Notes: generated by a model not told the origin, from the letters alone. A stretch of DNA of 64,000 nucleotides from Lachnospiraceae bacterium (GCA_014804615.1 JAAUZL010000008.1:190255-254254), one strand, 5' to 3'. Counted from the stretch's first letter, positions 19,158 through 27,191 are shown. Numbers and translations: made by a program.

Positions 19158-19631
19158 ATGGATTATACAATACGGGAAATACTGGAACATGAATATCCGC
19201 TGCTTAATAACTTTCTATATGAAGCGATTTTTATTCCGGAGGGTATTGAAACTCCGCCCAAAACCATTATCACATCTCCAGAATTACAAGTTTATGTTGA
19301 ACGTTTCGGAGAATCAAAGGATGATCGGGGATTAGTGGCAGAGGTCGACGGCAAAATCATCGGTGCTGTTTGGGTACGCATTATGAATGATTACGGGCAC
19401 ATAGATGACGAAACACCCTCTTTGGCGATTTCGCTTTATAAAGAGTACCGCGGATTTGAAATCGGAACGGCTTTAATGAAAGAAATTCTTGTCCTGCTAA
19501 GAGAACATGGATATAAACGTGTCTCTCTTTCTGTTCAAAAAGCAAATTATGCAGTAAAACTGTATCAAAAGGTTGGTTTTGAAGTTGTAAAGGAAAATGA
19601 GGAAGAATACATCATGGTGAATTATCTATAA
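19158..19631 (+). CDS. GNAT family N-acetyltransferase
   Basis: A 157-residue acetyltransferase. Acetyl-CoA site at about 100-115 (YKEYRGFEIGTALMKEIL, a variant of Q/RxxGxG/A). The fold continues with SLSVQKANYAVKLYQKVGFEVV. Substrate unknown. It is followed 23 bp later by a second acetyltransferase. Confidence 0.9.
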   Translation: MDYTIREILEHEYPLLNNFLYEAIFIPEGIETPPKTIITSPELQVYVERFGESKDDRGLVAEVDGKIIGAVWVRIMNDYGHIDDETPSLAISLYKEYRGFEIGTALMKEILVLLREHGYKRVSLSVQKANYAVKLYQKVGFEVVKENEEEYIMVNYL

Positions 19632-19654
19632 ATTAAAGAAAGGACATTCCATTT

Positions 19655-20152
19655 ATGAGAATTAGACCATATATACCAAGCAAGGATTACAAACACATAT
19701 CAAAGTGGATTGACAACGAAAGAACACATGCCTTTTGGAGCGCAAATCGTTTCCCATACCCCATCACCCCTGAATCATTCCATGATTTTTTAGAGAAAAT
19801 ATCAACAGAGTGGACAGACAGTGCCTATGTTGCAACCGAGAATAACGGACAGGTAGTAGGCTTTTTCTGCTATTCTGTCAATACAGAGAACAATATCGGC
19901 TTTCTTAAATTTGTAATCGTTGATAAAGAAAAACGGGGAAATGGTTACGGAAAAGAAATGCTGAATTTGGCTTTACAGTATGCCTTTCAAATAACCGGCG
20001 CAACGGCAGTTCAACTGAATGTATTCGACGAAAATATTGCAGCAAAACATTGTTATGAAAAAGTTAGTTTTGTCGAAAGAAATATTGACAAAGATGTATT
20101 TTCATATAAAGACGAGTTATGGAGTCGGTGTAATATGATAATCACCAAATAA
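19655..20152 (+). CDS. GNAT family N-acetyltransferase
   Basis: A 165-residue GNAT of the RimJ/RimL-like kind: MRIRPYIPSKDYKHISKWID at the start, then the acetyl-CoA loop KEKRGNGYGKEMLNLAL and the motif NVFDENIAAKHCYEKVSF. AAAGGA lies ahead of the ATG. It probably shares a transcript with the gene before it. Confidence 0.9.
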   Translation: MRIRPYIPSKDYKHISKWIDNERTHAFWSANRFPYPITPESFHDFLEKISTEWTDSAYVATENNGQVVGFFCYSVNTENNIGFLKFVIVDKEKRGNGYGKEMLNLALQYAFQITGATAVQLNVFDENIAAKHCYEKVSFVERNIDKDVFSYKDELWSRCNMIITK

Positions 20153-20183
20153 TATTTCAGGCGGAGGACCCTTTGCGAATTTC

Positions 20184-20705
20184 TTAAATATAACGTCTTA
20201 CATTTTTCATATATTCCTCATAGATTACACCAAATTTATCAATACACCATCTTTCCTCCGCAAGAATTATCCAATGCGCAGAGATTTGAAATATCACTAC
20301 CACAACTAACAATATCAGAGACTGCGTCAACAGAGCCATTCCTAAAAAGCAAATAAAGTACGCCACATACATGGGATTCCGGGAATATTTATAAATTCCA
20401 TTTATATTTAGCCCGCTGTCATCAGGCGCGGAAAAGCTTACGATCGTTATTGCGCATAACCATAACCCCGCAATATAACAAACTAACCCCAAATAGAATT
20501 GCCACGAAAAATCTATTTTCCATTTTAGGAAAATCAGATATATAAATATCCCTATGTTGGATATTTGATAAATATAATAGGCGACTCTCTCATTCCCCTG
20601 TACCGGCGCAAAATAAGCGGCACGCTGTATAGATTGGGGATTTAAAATAGATAATAATACAAATCTTATCATCAAAAACGGTATCAATAATAGGATTCCA
20701 TTCAC
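20184..20705 (-). CDS. ICMT/PEMT-like methyltransferase family membrane protein
   Basis: A ~173-residue polytopic protein with five hydrophobic helices. It has the isoprenylcysteine-carboxyl-methyltransferase-type signature GIYKYSRNPMYVAYF plus the C-terminal EERWCIDKFGVIYEEYMKNV. These bind S-adenosylmethionine at the membrane face. Start chosen at the GTG (20705) nine bases after GAGGAG; a GTG seven codons earlier would include the ribosome site. Methyl acceptor unknown. Confidence 0.8.
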   Translation of the reverse strand: MNGILLLIPFLMIRFVLLSILNPQSIQRAAYFAPVQGNERVAYYIYQISNIGIFIYLIFLKWKIDFSWQFYLGLVCYIAGLWLCAITIVSFSAPDDSGLNINGIYKYSRNPMYVAYFICFLGMALLTQSLILLVVVVIFQISAHWIILAEERWCIDKFGVIYEEYMKNVRRYI

Positions 20706-20753
20706 TATGTTTATCTCCTCAATCACCCTTATTTCATGGTGCTGGCGCCATGT

Positions 20754-21266
20754 CTATATTTCGCATTTCAATAAAGAATACATCTTCATATCAATCACCT
20801 TACCGTTTTTAACAGCATTGCTTCTCAGTGTACCCTCGTACTGAAATCCTGCTTTTTCAAGCACTCTGCAAGACGCCACATTGTGCGCAAACGGCTCTGC
20901 ATAGATACGGACAATATCACTCTTTTCAAAAACATATTCGCAAATTTGGTTTACGGCTTCGGTCATAATTCCCTTGCCCCAGTATTCCTCCGCAACATAA
21001 TATCCCAACTCTGCCGTCTGTCTATGGATATTTCCCTGACGAAACACGCCAATACTACCTACTACTTTGTAATCTACTGTAATAGCAAAAGCGAAAGTTT
21101 CATTTTCATCTGCGGAAAGCATAGCTGAAATATAGTTCGCCCCATCTTGCTCGGTATAAGGATATGGTAATCCGTCTCGAAGATTATCCTGTATTTTTCT
21201 GTTAGAAAGAGCCATTGACAACTCTTTTGCATCTGACAATTCCCATTTTCTTATTCTGCAAATCAT
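20754..21266 (-). CDS. GNAT family N-acetyltransferase (RimJ/RimL-like)
   Basis: A 170-residue acetyltransferase with RKWELSDAKELSMAL at the start, the acetyl-CoA loop YYVAEEYWGKGIMTEAVNQI and the closing AHNVASCRVLEKAGFQYEG. It starts immediately after the stop of the membrane gene at 21268 with GGAGA inside that gene, so the two are translationally linked. Confidence 0.92.
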   Translation of the reverse strand: MICRIRKWELSDAKELSMALSNRKIQDNLRDGLPYPYTEQDGANYISAMLSADENETFAFAITVDYKVVGSIGVFRQGNIHRQTAELGYYVAEEYWGKGIMTEAVNQICEYVFEKSDIVRIYAEPFAHNVASCRVLEKAGFQYEGTLRSNAVKNGKVIDMKMYSLLKCEI

Positions 21267-21267
21267 T

Positions 21268-21723
21268 TTACGGTTTCTCCATGATCTCTTTCAACTTACA
21301 TCTTTGTATCAATAGCTTTATGCCTAATACGAACGCAAAACCTCCGAGCAATATAAAAAATAGCCATACAACATTCCAGTATGTTGAGTTCACATCAAAC
21401 ATTCGCAGCAAAAGTCTATTCCAAAATTTTAATCCGACCGCAATCGCAAATAAATCGAACAACACATAAACACCGCCAAATAAATAGATCCATCTCCACC
21501 AGTAGCCGCTATGACGATTTCGCACAAAGGTTATAATGCCCAAAATGCAGAGTATTGCTATTATACCCATCAATACAAAATAAAATAATCCCTTATTTTC
21601 CAGCACACCAATCCAAAATCCGGCATAAGAATTTCTATCTATTAATCCCCATATTCTATGTAAATGGAATAACCCAAAAGCTATAAAAAACCATGGTTCC
21701 CATATTAATATTTTCTTTTCCAC
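21268..21723 (-). CDS. Hypothetical membrane protein
   Basis: A 151-residue protein with four hydrophobic helices, a GTG start and AGGAGAATAGA directly upstream. The sequence is rich in Trp and Phe; no family recognised. It is in an operon with the following acetyltransferase. Confidence 0.7.
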   Translation of the reverse strand: MEKKILIWEPWFFIAFGLFHLHRIWGLIDRNSYAGFWIGVLENKGLFYFVLMGIIAILCILGIITFVRNRHSGYWWRWIYLFGGVYVLFDLFAIAVGLKFWNRLLLRMFDVNSTYWNVVWLFFILLGGFAFVLGIKLLIQRCKLKEIMEKP

Positions 21724-21753
21724 TCTATTCTCCTATAAATATGAGTTTCCTTG

Positions 21754-22002
21754 CTATAATTGTTTAAAATAGGCTTTCAATTCTGCTCTGCTTGTATCAT
21801 CAAGCTGCTTTATTTCAAGACCACGAATAGCAGCTTCTAAATGATATAGAATAACAACACAAGTATTCGGATAGAGTTCTTTCAGCCGAAAAGTTGCCTG
21901 TTTACTGCCAATTTCAATTAATTCTTCGGCAGAATGAATACCAACCGAATGAAGCTTCTTCTCCATTGTTTTACCTAATCCTAAAGATGTAACTGCTGCC
22001 AT
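21754..22002 (-). CDS. TfoX C-terminal domain protein
   Basis: An 82-residue protein matching the free-standing TfoX/Sxy C-terminal domain: LGLGKTMEKKLHSVGIHSAE, then LYPNTCVVILYHLEAAIRG. This is a helix-hairpin-helix-like module. GGAGGG precedes the ATG at 22002 by seven bases, so the frame extension to 22029 is not used. In enteric bacteria TfoX promotes competence, but isolated C-terminal domains in Firmicutes have no known role. Confidence 0.88.
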   Translation of the reverse strand: MAAVTSLGLGKTMEKKLHSVGIHSAEELIEIGSKQATFRLKELYPNTCVVILYHLEAAIRGLEIKQLDDTSRAELKAYFKQL

Positions 22003-22063
22003 ATTTTTATCCCTCCAGCGATTTCTCAATCTTCTCTTTCTGTCCGTTAAATCATTCTACTTT

Positions 22064-22567
22064 TCATGCAATAACAAACTCCATTTCAATACACTCCCAT
22101 TCGCCAATGGACATTTTATATATTTCAGTTTTTCCAACAGGCTGAAATCCCACTGATTGATAACAATATCTTGCACTATCATTGTTTGCAAATACTCCCA
22201 ATGTAATTTTAGAAGCATGTAAAATATTTTTTGCATAGTCTATTGCCAACTGCAGCATTTTCTTTCCATTTCCACATCCTCTCGCAATGGGATCAACAAT
22301 AACAAATCCAAACCGCACAATGCTATCATCCTTCTCATTTGGGTACCTGATATACAAATGTCCCACGAGATTCCCGTCAACATCAAGTGCACATAGCGGA
22401 ATGAATCTGTTACCGTTTATCATAGGTACATAACATTCATTCAGATCATCATCTGCAAGCGGAAACTTCCCTATCCTATCAGCAGACCATTGATATAAAC
22501 TCTTTTCATCTTTAATCCAGCTACCAATAATTGCTGAATCTTCTTTTTGATATTTTCTTAATTCCAT
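22064..22567 (-). CDS. GNAT family N-acetyltransferase
   Basis: A 167-residue acetyltransferase: ELRKYQKEDSAIIGSWIKDE at the start, acetyl-CoA loop DPIARGCGNGKKMLQLAIDY, and FANNDSARYCYQSVGFQPVG. GGGGAG precedes the ATG. Same arrangement as the gene at 19655, suggesting an old paralogue. Confidence 0.9.
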   Translation of the reverse strand: MELRKYQKEDSAIIGSWIKDEKSLYQWSADRIGKFPLADDDLNECYVPMINGNRFIPLCALDVDGNLVGHLYIRYPNEKDDSIVRFGFVIVDPIARGCGNGKKMLQLAIDYAKNILHASKITLGVFANNDSARYCYQSVGFQPVGKTEIYKMSIGEWECIEMEFVIA

Positions 22568-22630
22568 GTTTTCTCCCCGGCTTCCTTGTTTGCAGCCTGC
22601 ATAAATACTAGCTTTATCAAACCCATTTCA

Positions 22631-23059
22631 TCACTCGATCTCTATCATCTTTTTCATTCCATTTGAGATAATCTCAAATCCCATTTTCTCATAAAAGGGT
22701 TCCTTTCCTTTAGCGGAAACACCTCCGATTGTTGTAAATTTTCCAGTAGTGGAATTTGCTTTTGCATAATCAACTAAATGATTTACAATCATAGTTCCAA
22801 TACCTTTTCGTTGAAATTGGGGCAAAATTACTATTTCTTGAAGATACCAATACATAGCACCATCTCCAACAAGTCTGCCCATCCCTACAAGTTCATCATG
22901 ATATATGGCAGAAACATTCAGCAACCCGTTTTGCAAAGCCTTTCGAGCATGCTCCACTGGTATCTCAACAAGTCCCGCTTCCATTCGTAATTTTATAAAA
23001 TCTTCAGCTTGCAAAATATTGTCAACAAGTCTGATTTGTTCACAAATGCTTTCGCCCAT
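22631..23059 (-). CDS. GNAT family N-acetyltransferase
   Basis: A 142-residue compact GNAT with EIVILPQFQRKGIGTMIVNH as the acetyl-CoA loop and FYEKMGFEIISNGMKKM at the end. The second ATG (23059) is better spaced from GGAGG than the ATG two codons earlier. The substrate cannot be told. Confidence 0.9.
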   Translation of the reverse strand: MGESICEQIRLVDNILQAEDFIKLRMEAGLVEIPVEHARKALQNGLLNVSAIYHDELVGMGRLVGDGAMYWYLQEIVILPQFQRKGIGTMIVNHLVDYAKANSTTGKFTTIGGVSAKGKEPFYEKMGFEIISNGMKKMIEIE

Positions 23060-23160
23060 ATTCATCCTCCATTATGGCTTATAATAAATGCCCAATTTGT
23101 CTATATTACTCCCGCACATAACCTAAAATATTTCTTATTGTTCCAATGATTTCTCAAAGG

Positions 23161-23478
23161 TCAATTTCCAGATTCTTCATCTTTCTTATCTAATTCTGCA
23201 ATTCTATCATATCCATTTTGGATAATGCTCTCTATCCGCTCAAACAGGTTTGTCGGAACATTTCAAATAAGCAAATATCCCCGATGCAACTGTTGAAGCT
23301 GACGTAACACAAGCAATCAAGACTTTATTTACGTCGCATGCCGTGAAGATCGTAGCCAACGCAGGCAATACGATTCCCATAATTGATAATATCATTCCTA
23401 TATATTTATAAAAATTCGCATTTGTGATATAATACTCAAAACCATTTTTTACCCTTTTGAAAGTCCTTTTACGTACTT
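23161..23478 (-). pseudogene. Broken SLATT/DUF4231-like membrane protein
   Basis: On the minus strand a frame without a start codon reads ...NGFEYYITNANFYKYIGM, then ILSIMGIVLPALATIFTACD and a second hydrophobic helix ending in GIFAYLK near 23265. It then meets a stop. The adjacent frame continues NLFERIESIIQNGYDRIAEL to a stop at 23161. A frameshift plus a missing N-terminus explains this. The paired helices after an amphipathic start resemble SLATT-domain proteins, which are predicted membrane effectors. Confidence 0.5.
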
Positions 23479-23496
23479 TTGGGGTAACAGTGCTCC

Positions 23497-23721
23497 CTAT
23501 AAGATATTGGCATAATATTGTTTCAAATGGTCTCTAATATCCTGTGGTGCAATAGGAATTTCCGTATCAAAAAAAGGATACTCCAAATGTACCTTTTTAT
23601 CATCTGATATAATATGTACTCTATGACCATGCTCATCGACTTTCACATACCAATAATAATTTGTTCCTTCATATGCTATTTTACGTTTGTTTTTCTTGGA
23701 TACCATATTTTTCTCAACCAT
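23497..23721 (-). CDS. Hypothetical small protein
   Basis: A 74-residue protein beginning MVEKNMVSKKNKRKIAYEG, then YYWYVKVDEHGHRVHIISDD. It is predicted to be beta-rich and soluble. No family recognised and the ribosome site is weak. It may pair with the Imm42 gene 37 bp upstream, as the two are on the same strand. Confidence 0.55.
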   Translation of the reverse strand: MVEKNMVSKKNKRKIAYEGTNYYWYVKVDEHGHRVHIISDDKKVHLEYPFFDTEIPIAPQDIRDHLKQYYANIL

Positions 23722-23758
23722 ATATGATTTTCTGCGATGTTAAAATAATTAGAAGTCA

Positions 23759-24298
23759 TTATTTTGTATCAAAACGGCGGTTTTCATTTATAAATATCTG
23801 AAGTTGTGTTTTCAGTTTTGAAATTAACTCAGCCATATCATCTACACTTATATATGCCTCCGCTACTTCTATATTATCCAGTCCATGCAGGCCTTCTTCC
23901 TGCCTATATTCTAAAACAGAGGCAAGAAACCGCACCCGCTGTCCGTCACTGACTGCAAAAACATAGCAATCGTTATCTACAAAACAAAACGGCGTCATAT
24001 CATACCTATAATCGTTATCAATATCAATATCTTCTTGATATATGTTATGGTATATTTCAAGAAAAGCTTCCTCTTTTTTCATATCGAACAGCTTTTTATT
24101 AACAGGAACTTGTGAGAACTGATCTACTAAATTAGAGACTTCACATCCAAGTGTTGCATTAACCATTTCATGCGGAAAAGCTATTCCTCCAATATAAAAG
24201 GTAAGAATCCCGTTATAAAAAGAGTAGGAATCCTTTTGATTCCATTTATCCACTACATCCAAAATAACAGAAAAATCATATGAATCGCCTAATACCAT
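23759..24298 (-). CDS. Imm42 family immunity protein
   Basis: A 179-residue protein that I recognise as Imm42. Landmarks are SYDFSVILDVVDKWN, GIAFPHEMVNATLGCEVSNL, DIDNDYRYDMTPFCFVDNDC, YVFAVSDGQRVRFLAS and EAYISVDDMAELISKL. Imm42 proteins protect against a polymorphic toxin domain in contact-dependent competition. No toxin gene lies beside it, so it is an orphan immunity gene. GAAGGGTAAAT precedes the ATG. Confidence 0.8.
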   Translation of the reverse strand: MVLGDSYDFSVILDVVDKWNQKDSYSFYNGILTFYIGGIAFPHEMVNATLGCEVSNLVDQFSQVPVNKKLFDMKKEEAFLEIYHNIYQEDIDIDNDYRYDMTPFCFVDNDCYVFAVSDGQRVRFLASVLEYRQEEGLHGLDNIEVAEAYISVDDMAELISKLKTQLQIFINENRRFDTK

Positions 24299-24434
24299 AT
24301 TTACCCTTCTTTCCTATTTGTTGCCTACAGCTTTCCTGCTCATTTTTTTGATTATACCACTTCCACTCTCCCCTTACTACAAAAATATAGGGAATATGCC
24401 GATTCTTTTTTATAACATTTCTTCAATAAAAAAG

Positions 24435-24568
24435 TGGATGGGGCAGGACTCGAACCTGCGTTGTTTCTGTGTGACGGATTTACAGTCCGCTGGTCTACGC
24501 TCCGCTTCGGTCGTTGCTGAACATGGTCCACCGGACCATAGCAACCTCGCCGCTAGGCATACCCATCC
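24435..24568 (-). tRNA. tRNA-Tyr (GTA), interrupted in the D-arm
   Basis: The acceptor stem GGATGGG/CCCATCC, anticodon arm GCGGA-CTGTAAA-TCCGT (anticodon GTA), T-arm GCAGG-TTCGAGT-CCTGC and discriminator A are all perfect. The gene is 134 nt instead of about 82 because a 52-nt hairpin element (24493-24544) splits the 3' side of the D-stem. Taking the element out joins GG to CA. This restores a GCC/GGC D-stem closed over TAGCGGCGA, with A26. No CCA is encoded. Whether the precursor is processed is unknown. Confidence 0.8.
24493..24544 (-). repeat. 52-nt hairpin element, copy in tRNA-Tyr
   Basis: Read in the tRNA sense it starts TTGCTATGGTCCGGTGGACC and ends GCGGAGCGTAGAC. An outer stem TTGCT/AGCAA encloses an inner stem ATGGTCC/GGACCAT with a 3-nt loop. 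The same element lies in tRNA-Lys at 25052-25103 with 44 of 52 identical positions. Four of the eight differences are two compensatory base-pair changes. Confidence 0.85.
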
Positions 24569-24609
24569 GTGGAGTGACCAGGGGGAATCGGTCTTCGCTA
24601 TGGTCACAA

Positions 24610-24682
24610 TAGCTCCTGCGGGACTTGAACCCAATACCCCCGGCTTGAAAGGCCGGTGTCCTGACCTTTAGACCAGGGGACC
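24610..24682 (-). tRNA. tRNA-Glu (TTC), imperfect acceptor
   Basis: A 73-nt cloverleaf with D-arm GTC...GAC, anticodon arm CCGGC-CTTTCAA-GCCGG (TTC) and T-loop TTCAAGT. The acceptor GGTCCCC faces AGGAGCT, giving two C-A mismatches and two G-U pairs, and the outer T-stem pair is T-C. It may be a decaying or recently recombined tRNA. A 7-bp hairpin (GTGACCA/TGGTCAC) fills the 41-nt gap to tRNA-Tyr. Confidence 0.65.
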
Positions 24683-24740
24683 TCACAGCAGACATTTTCA
24701 GCCTGCTGTCTTATTGTTACTTTCCTTTCCTATCTTCCGT

Positions 24741-24995
24741 TCATGCACTGATCTGTACTCGCGCTGCCATATCAATGACCAAAATATCATCCAGACATAC
24801 CTGCAGAACCGCTGCAAGCACCACAAGATTGTCTATGGTCGGCAGGGCAGCTCCTTGCTGCCACTTGTATATTGCCTGCGGCGTAGCAAACCCAAAAATA
24901 TCCTGCAGATCCCTTACCGACAATCCTGCCTGCTTCCGCAGCCTTGCTATGTTCTGTCCTGTCTTTACCATATCTATAACCGGCAGATTCACCAT
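24741..24995 (-). CDS. Xre-type HTH protein
   Basis: An 84-residue protein with a Cro/C1 helix-turn-helix in the middle (NIARLRKQAGLSVRDLQDIF, ATPQAIYKWQQGAALPTIDN). GGAGGTGAGGATC precedes the ATG at 24995. It lies between tRNA-Lys and tRNA-Glu on the same strand, an unusual place, so it may be read from the tRNA transcript. Target unknown. Confidence 0.85.
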   Translation of the reverse strand: MVNLPVIDMVKTGQNIARLRKQAGLSVRDLQDIFGFATPQAIYKWQQGAALPTIDNLVVLAAVLQVCLDDILVIDMAARVQISA

Positions 24996-25038
24996 GATCC
25001 TCACCTCCTGTTATTTGAAATAAATATCCAGGCGGCAA

Positions 25039-25162
25039 TGCTCCATATGGGGTGCTGTGGTCCAGTGGACCACGCCCAGCACCGACCGGAGCGGAGCGTA
25101 GACCTTGAACCCATGACCCCTCGATTAAAAGTCGAGTGCTCTCCCAACTGAGCTAATGGAAC
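25039..25162 (-). tRNA. tRNA-Lys (TTT), interrupted in the T-loop
   Basis: Acceptor GTTCCAT/ATGGAGC (one G-U), D-arm AGCTCAGTTGGGAGAGC, anticodon arm CTCGA-CTTTTAA-TCGAG (TTT), T-stem ATGGG/CCCAT and discriminator A are intact. The T-loop reads TTCAAG, then a 51-52-nt hairpin element (25052-25103), then the 3' T-stem. Removing 51 nt leaves exactly 73 nt with a 7-nt loop. The insertion lies in the region of positions 59-60. No CCA is encoded. Confidence 0.85.
25052..25103 (+). repeat. 52-nt hairpin element, copy in tRNA-Lys
   Basis: On the plus strand, antisense to the host tRNA, it begins GTGCTGTGGTCCAGTGGACC and ends GCGGAGCGTAGAC. Outer stem GTGCT/AGCAC and inner stem GTGGTCC/GGACCAC are both perfect. 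It is inserted in the opposite orientation, relative to the host tRNA, from the tRNA-Tyr copy. Confidence 0.85.
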
Positions 25163-25169
25163 ATAAAAA

Positions 25170-25199
25170 TACCGCCTACCTCATTTAAGATAAGCGGTA
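25170..25199 (-). terminator. Terminator upstream of tRNA-Lys
   Basis: TACCGCCTACC (25170-25180) pairs with GATAAGCGGTA (25189-25199), and the minus strand continues with TTTTTAT. It would end transcription of the short gene at 25246-25410. Confidence 0.75.
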
Positions 25200-25245
25200 C
25201 AAGAAATCCATGTTTTATATTGGCAGTCTCTTAAAAGACCCGCCT

Positions 25246-25410
25246 TCAGACATCACACAGTTTTCGCCTTTTTCTTATCTTGCATGAGCGCATGTTGACC
25301 AGACTCTGTTCTTTTTCTTTACCGAACAGTGCCTCATAATATTCGCTATGCAGATAATAAGCAAATGAATTTGCTACAAATCCATTCGCAGCGAAATTAA
25401 CTGCTGTCAT
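25246..25410 (-). CDS. Small hypothetical protein
   Basis: A 54-codon frame starting MTAVNFAANGFVANSFAYYL and ending in a basic tail (CKIRKRRKLCDV). GGAAGAG precedes the ATG and a good terminator follows, which supports expression. No family recognised. Confidence 0.5.
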   Translation of the reverse strand: MTAVNFAANGFVANSFAYYLHSEYYEALFGKEKEQSLVNMRSCKIRKRRKLCDV

Positions 25411-25514
25411 GATCTCTTCCTTTCTGGACTCATCCGGTCCGCTTTATTTTCTAACTATAATCACTATAACACTAATCAAGCGACTTGTCATTATACCTGT
25501 AATATAATTTTTAG

Positions 25515-25550
25515 CTAAAATAATCTATGTAAAAAAACTTGACCTCGGCG
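25515..25550. other. Degenerate guaA-type attachment remnant
   Basis: AAAATAATCTATGTAAAAAA at 25517-25536 matches the left flank of the att copy at 36268 (AATAATCTATGCAAAAAA). The following CTTGACCTCGGCG and TTCTTAACTAT match the att copy at 30200 (CTCGAACTCGGCG, CTCTTAACTAT). It looks like an older, mutated junction of the same insertion site. Confidence 0.5.
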
Positions 25551-25643
25551 TATTCTTTATTGTTCTTAACTATTTTTGAAATGTTACTCGCCAAAAGCTT
25601 ATTTTATAGATATGACATAGCATTATATGAATATAACCTACTT

Positions 25644-26375
25644 CTAAAATTTCCTGATTCTTGACCATTCTACTTTTATGGCTGCTAATACAATTCCATA
25701 AACCATCAATATGAAAAAAGCTCCAATTATCTTTCCCATCTGAAAATATTCTTCTTTCATAAACCATCCCACCACATCAGATACTGGTGGCACAATCCAC
25801 AGTATATATTTTGATATCGGAACTTCTGCCACAATTCCAATTCTTACTAAAGAAATCAACGCACAAGCAATCGACACCGTAAATCTTATTTTACTCTCCC
25901 GTATAGTTCTTGGAGAAAATATTGCTCCCAACATACATCCCAAAAAGGAACTTGCAAACATCAACAAGAGGCCCCCTATGATATCTGATACGTGTATATT
26001 TCGTGTAAACAACATTTTTCCGTACCAACAATAATGACCTATAACCGGATAACAGAGACAAATCACGGCAACTATGCCACTAAGAGTCCCCAAAAACAAC
26101 ACCTGTCCGATATAATATTTTCTCTCACTTTGCATACGCAAAATGATAATCTGTTCTGACACCTCAGGTTCTATTCCCTGGCAAGTCATTCCAATCCCGA
26201 CCATGATCAGAAACAACACAAGACTCATAATCGAAAAATTGCTGACAACGTCAATCGGCAATATACTATACATAACTCTAAATACCGCCAATAGTACAAT
26301 GAAAGGTATTACCCATTTCGAAGATAGCAGATACTGCTTATATTGATACCTCACAAATTCATTTATCATTTTCAT
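25644..26375 (-). CDS. ABC transporter permease
   Basis: A 243-residue membrane protein with six hydrophobic helices, no signal peptide and a polar start (MKMINEFVRYQYKQYLL), as in ABC-2-type permeases. It overlaps the ATPase gene by 17 bp, so the two make one exporter. Substrate unknown; small two-gene exporters of this type often move peptides or act in immunity. Confidence 0.8.
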   Translation of the reverse strand: MKMINEFVRYQYKQYLLSSKWVIPFIVLLAVFRVMYSILPIDVVSNFSIMSLVLFLIMVGIGMTCQGIEPEVSEQIIILRMQSERKYYIGQVLFLGTLSGIVAVICLCYPVIGHYCWYGKMLFTRNIHVSDIIGGLLLMFASSFLGCMLGAIFSPRTIRESKIRFTVSIACALISLVRIGIVAEVPISKYILWIVPPVSDVVGWFMKEEYFQMGKIIGAFFILMVYGIVLAAIKVEWSRIRKF

Positions 26376-27177
26376 TACGCATACCTCTCAAATTCCATCC
26401 TGCCTCCAGCATCTCATCCATGGCACGATCGCACTCACTCTCTTCAGCTCTTAATATACACCCTTGTTCTGTAAATTGCAGACACCTTTTCCAATTTTCC
26501 GGGATATTTGCCTTCTCTGTTCTTACAAACAACATCATATACCTTTGGACTTTACCCGCCAATTTGGGATTAGCTAAAGCAATTTTTCCATCAGCAATTT
26601 GATACACTTCATCTGCGACAGCATCTATAAGATAAGGCTCATGACAGGACATTAAAATTGTCACATTATGCTTTTGCAATTCCTGAATCTTTTGAATAAA
26701 TACCTGTTGAGACATCACATCTTGTCCGGACAACGGCTCGTCCAACAACAAAATATCCGGTTCTTTTAATAGGGCTTGTATCACTCCGATTTTTTGCAGA
26801 CTTCCCTTTGACAAATATTTCATGGGAATATCTAACATATTTGATACAAAAAATTCTTCTGCCAAATTGTGTATATGCGTTCTTAATATCATACTCTCTA
26901 TATCTTCCATCTTACCCATGTAAAGCAAATACTGCATTGCAGTAAGACTCATTTGAGGAAAATGTTCAGGCACATAGTGGATCGATTTCCCTTTTTCAAG
27001 GCAAACCGTTCCCTCAGTAGGTCTTACCAGTCCCGCAATTACTTTCAGTAACGTGCTTTTTCCACATCCATTGTGTCCTATAAATGCAACAGATTGCCCT
27101 TTTCCTATAGTTAAATTAATATCATCCAAAACAACTTTTTTGTTGTATTCTTTTATAATGTGCTTTAATTCAATCAT
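26359..27177 (-). CDS. ABC transporter ATP-binding protein
   Basis: A 272-residue ATPase with Walker A GHNGCGKSTLLKVIAG (34-49), a signature YLSKGSLQKIGVIQ (a variant of LSGGQ), Walker B PDILLLDEPLSGQD and the switch SCHEP. It is co-transcribed with the permease at 25644. The non-canonical signature (LSKGS) is shared by bacteriocin-type exporters. Confidence 0.95.
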   Translation of the reverse strand: MIELKHIIKEYNKKVVLDDINLTIGKGQSVAFIGHNGCGKSTLLKVIAGLVRPTEGTVCLEKGKSIHYVPEHFPQMSLTAMQYLLYMGKMEDIESMILRTHIHNLAEEFFVSNMLDIPMKYLSKGSLQKIGVIQALLKEPDILLLDEPLSGQDVMSQQVFIQKIQELQKHNVTILMSCHEPYLIDAVADEVYQIADGKIALANPKLAGKVQRYMMLFVRTEKANIPENWKRCLQFTEQGCILRAEESECDRAMDEMLEAGWNLRGMRNENDK

Positions 27178-27191
27178 TATATTTCCTTTAA

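Noticed and set aside
24447-24457. ACTCGAACC near tRNA-Tyr as another att core
   Set aside because: It is the T-loop and T-stem of the tRNA (complement of GGTTCGAGT), so the resemblance to ACTCGAACTC is incidental.
24318-24695. Open frames across the tRNA cluster on both strands
   Set aside because: They translate tRNA genes and the hairpin element; the cloverleaf evidence is far stronger than any coding signal.
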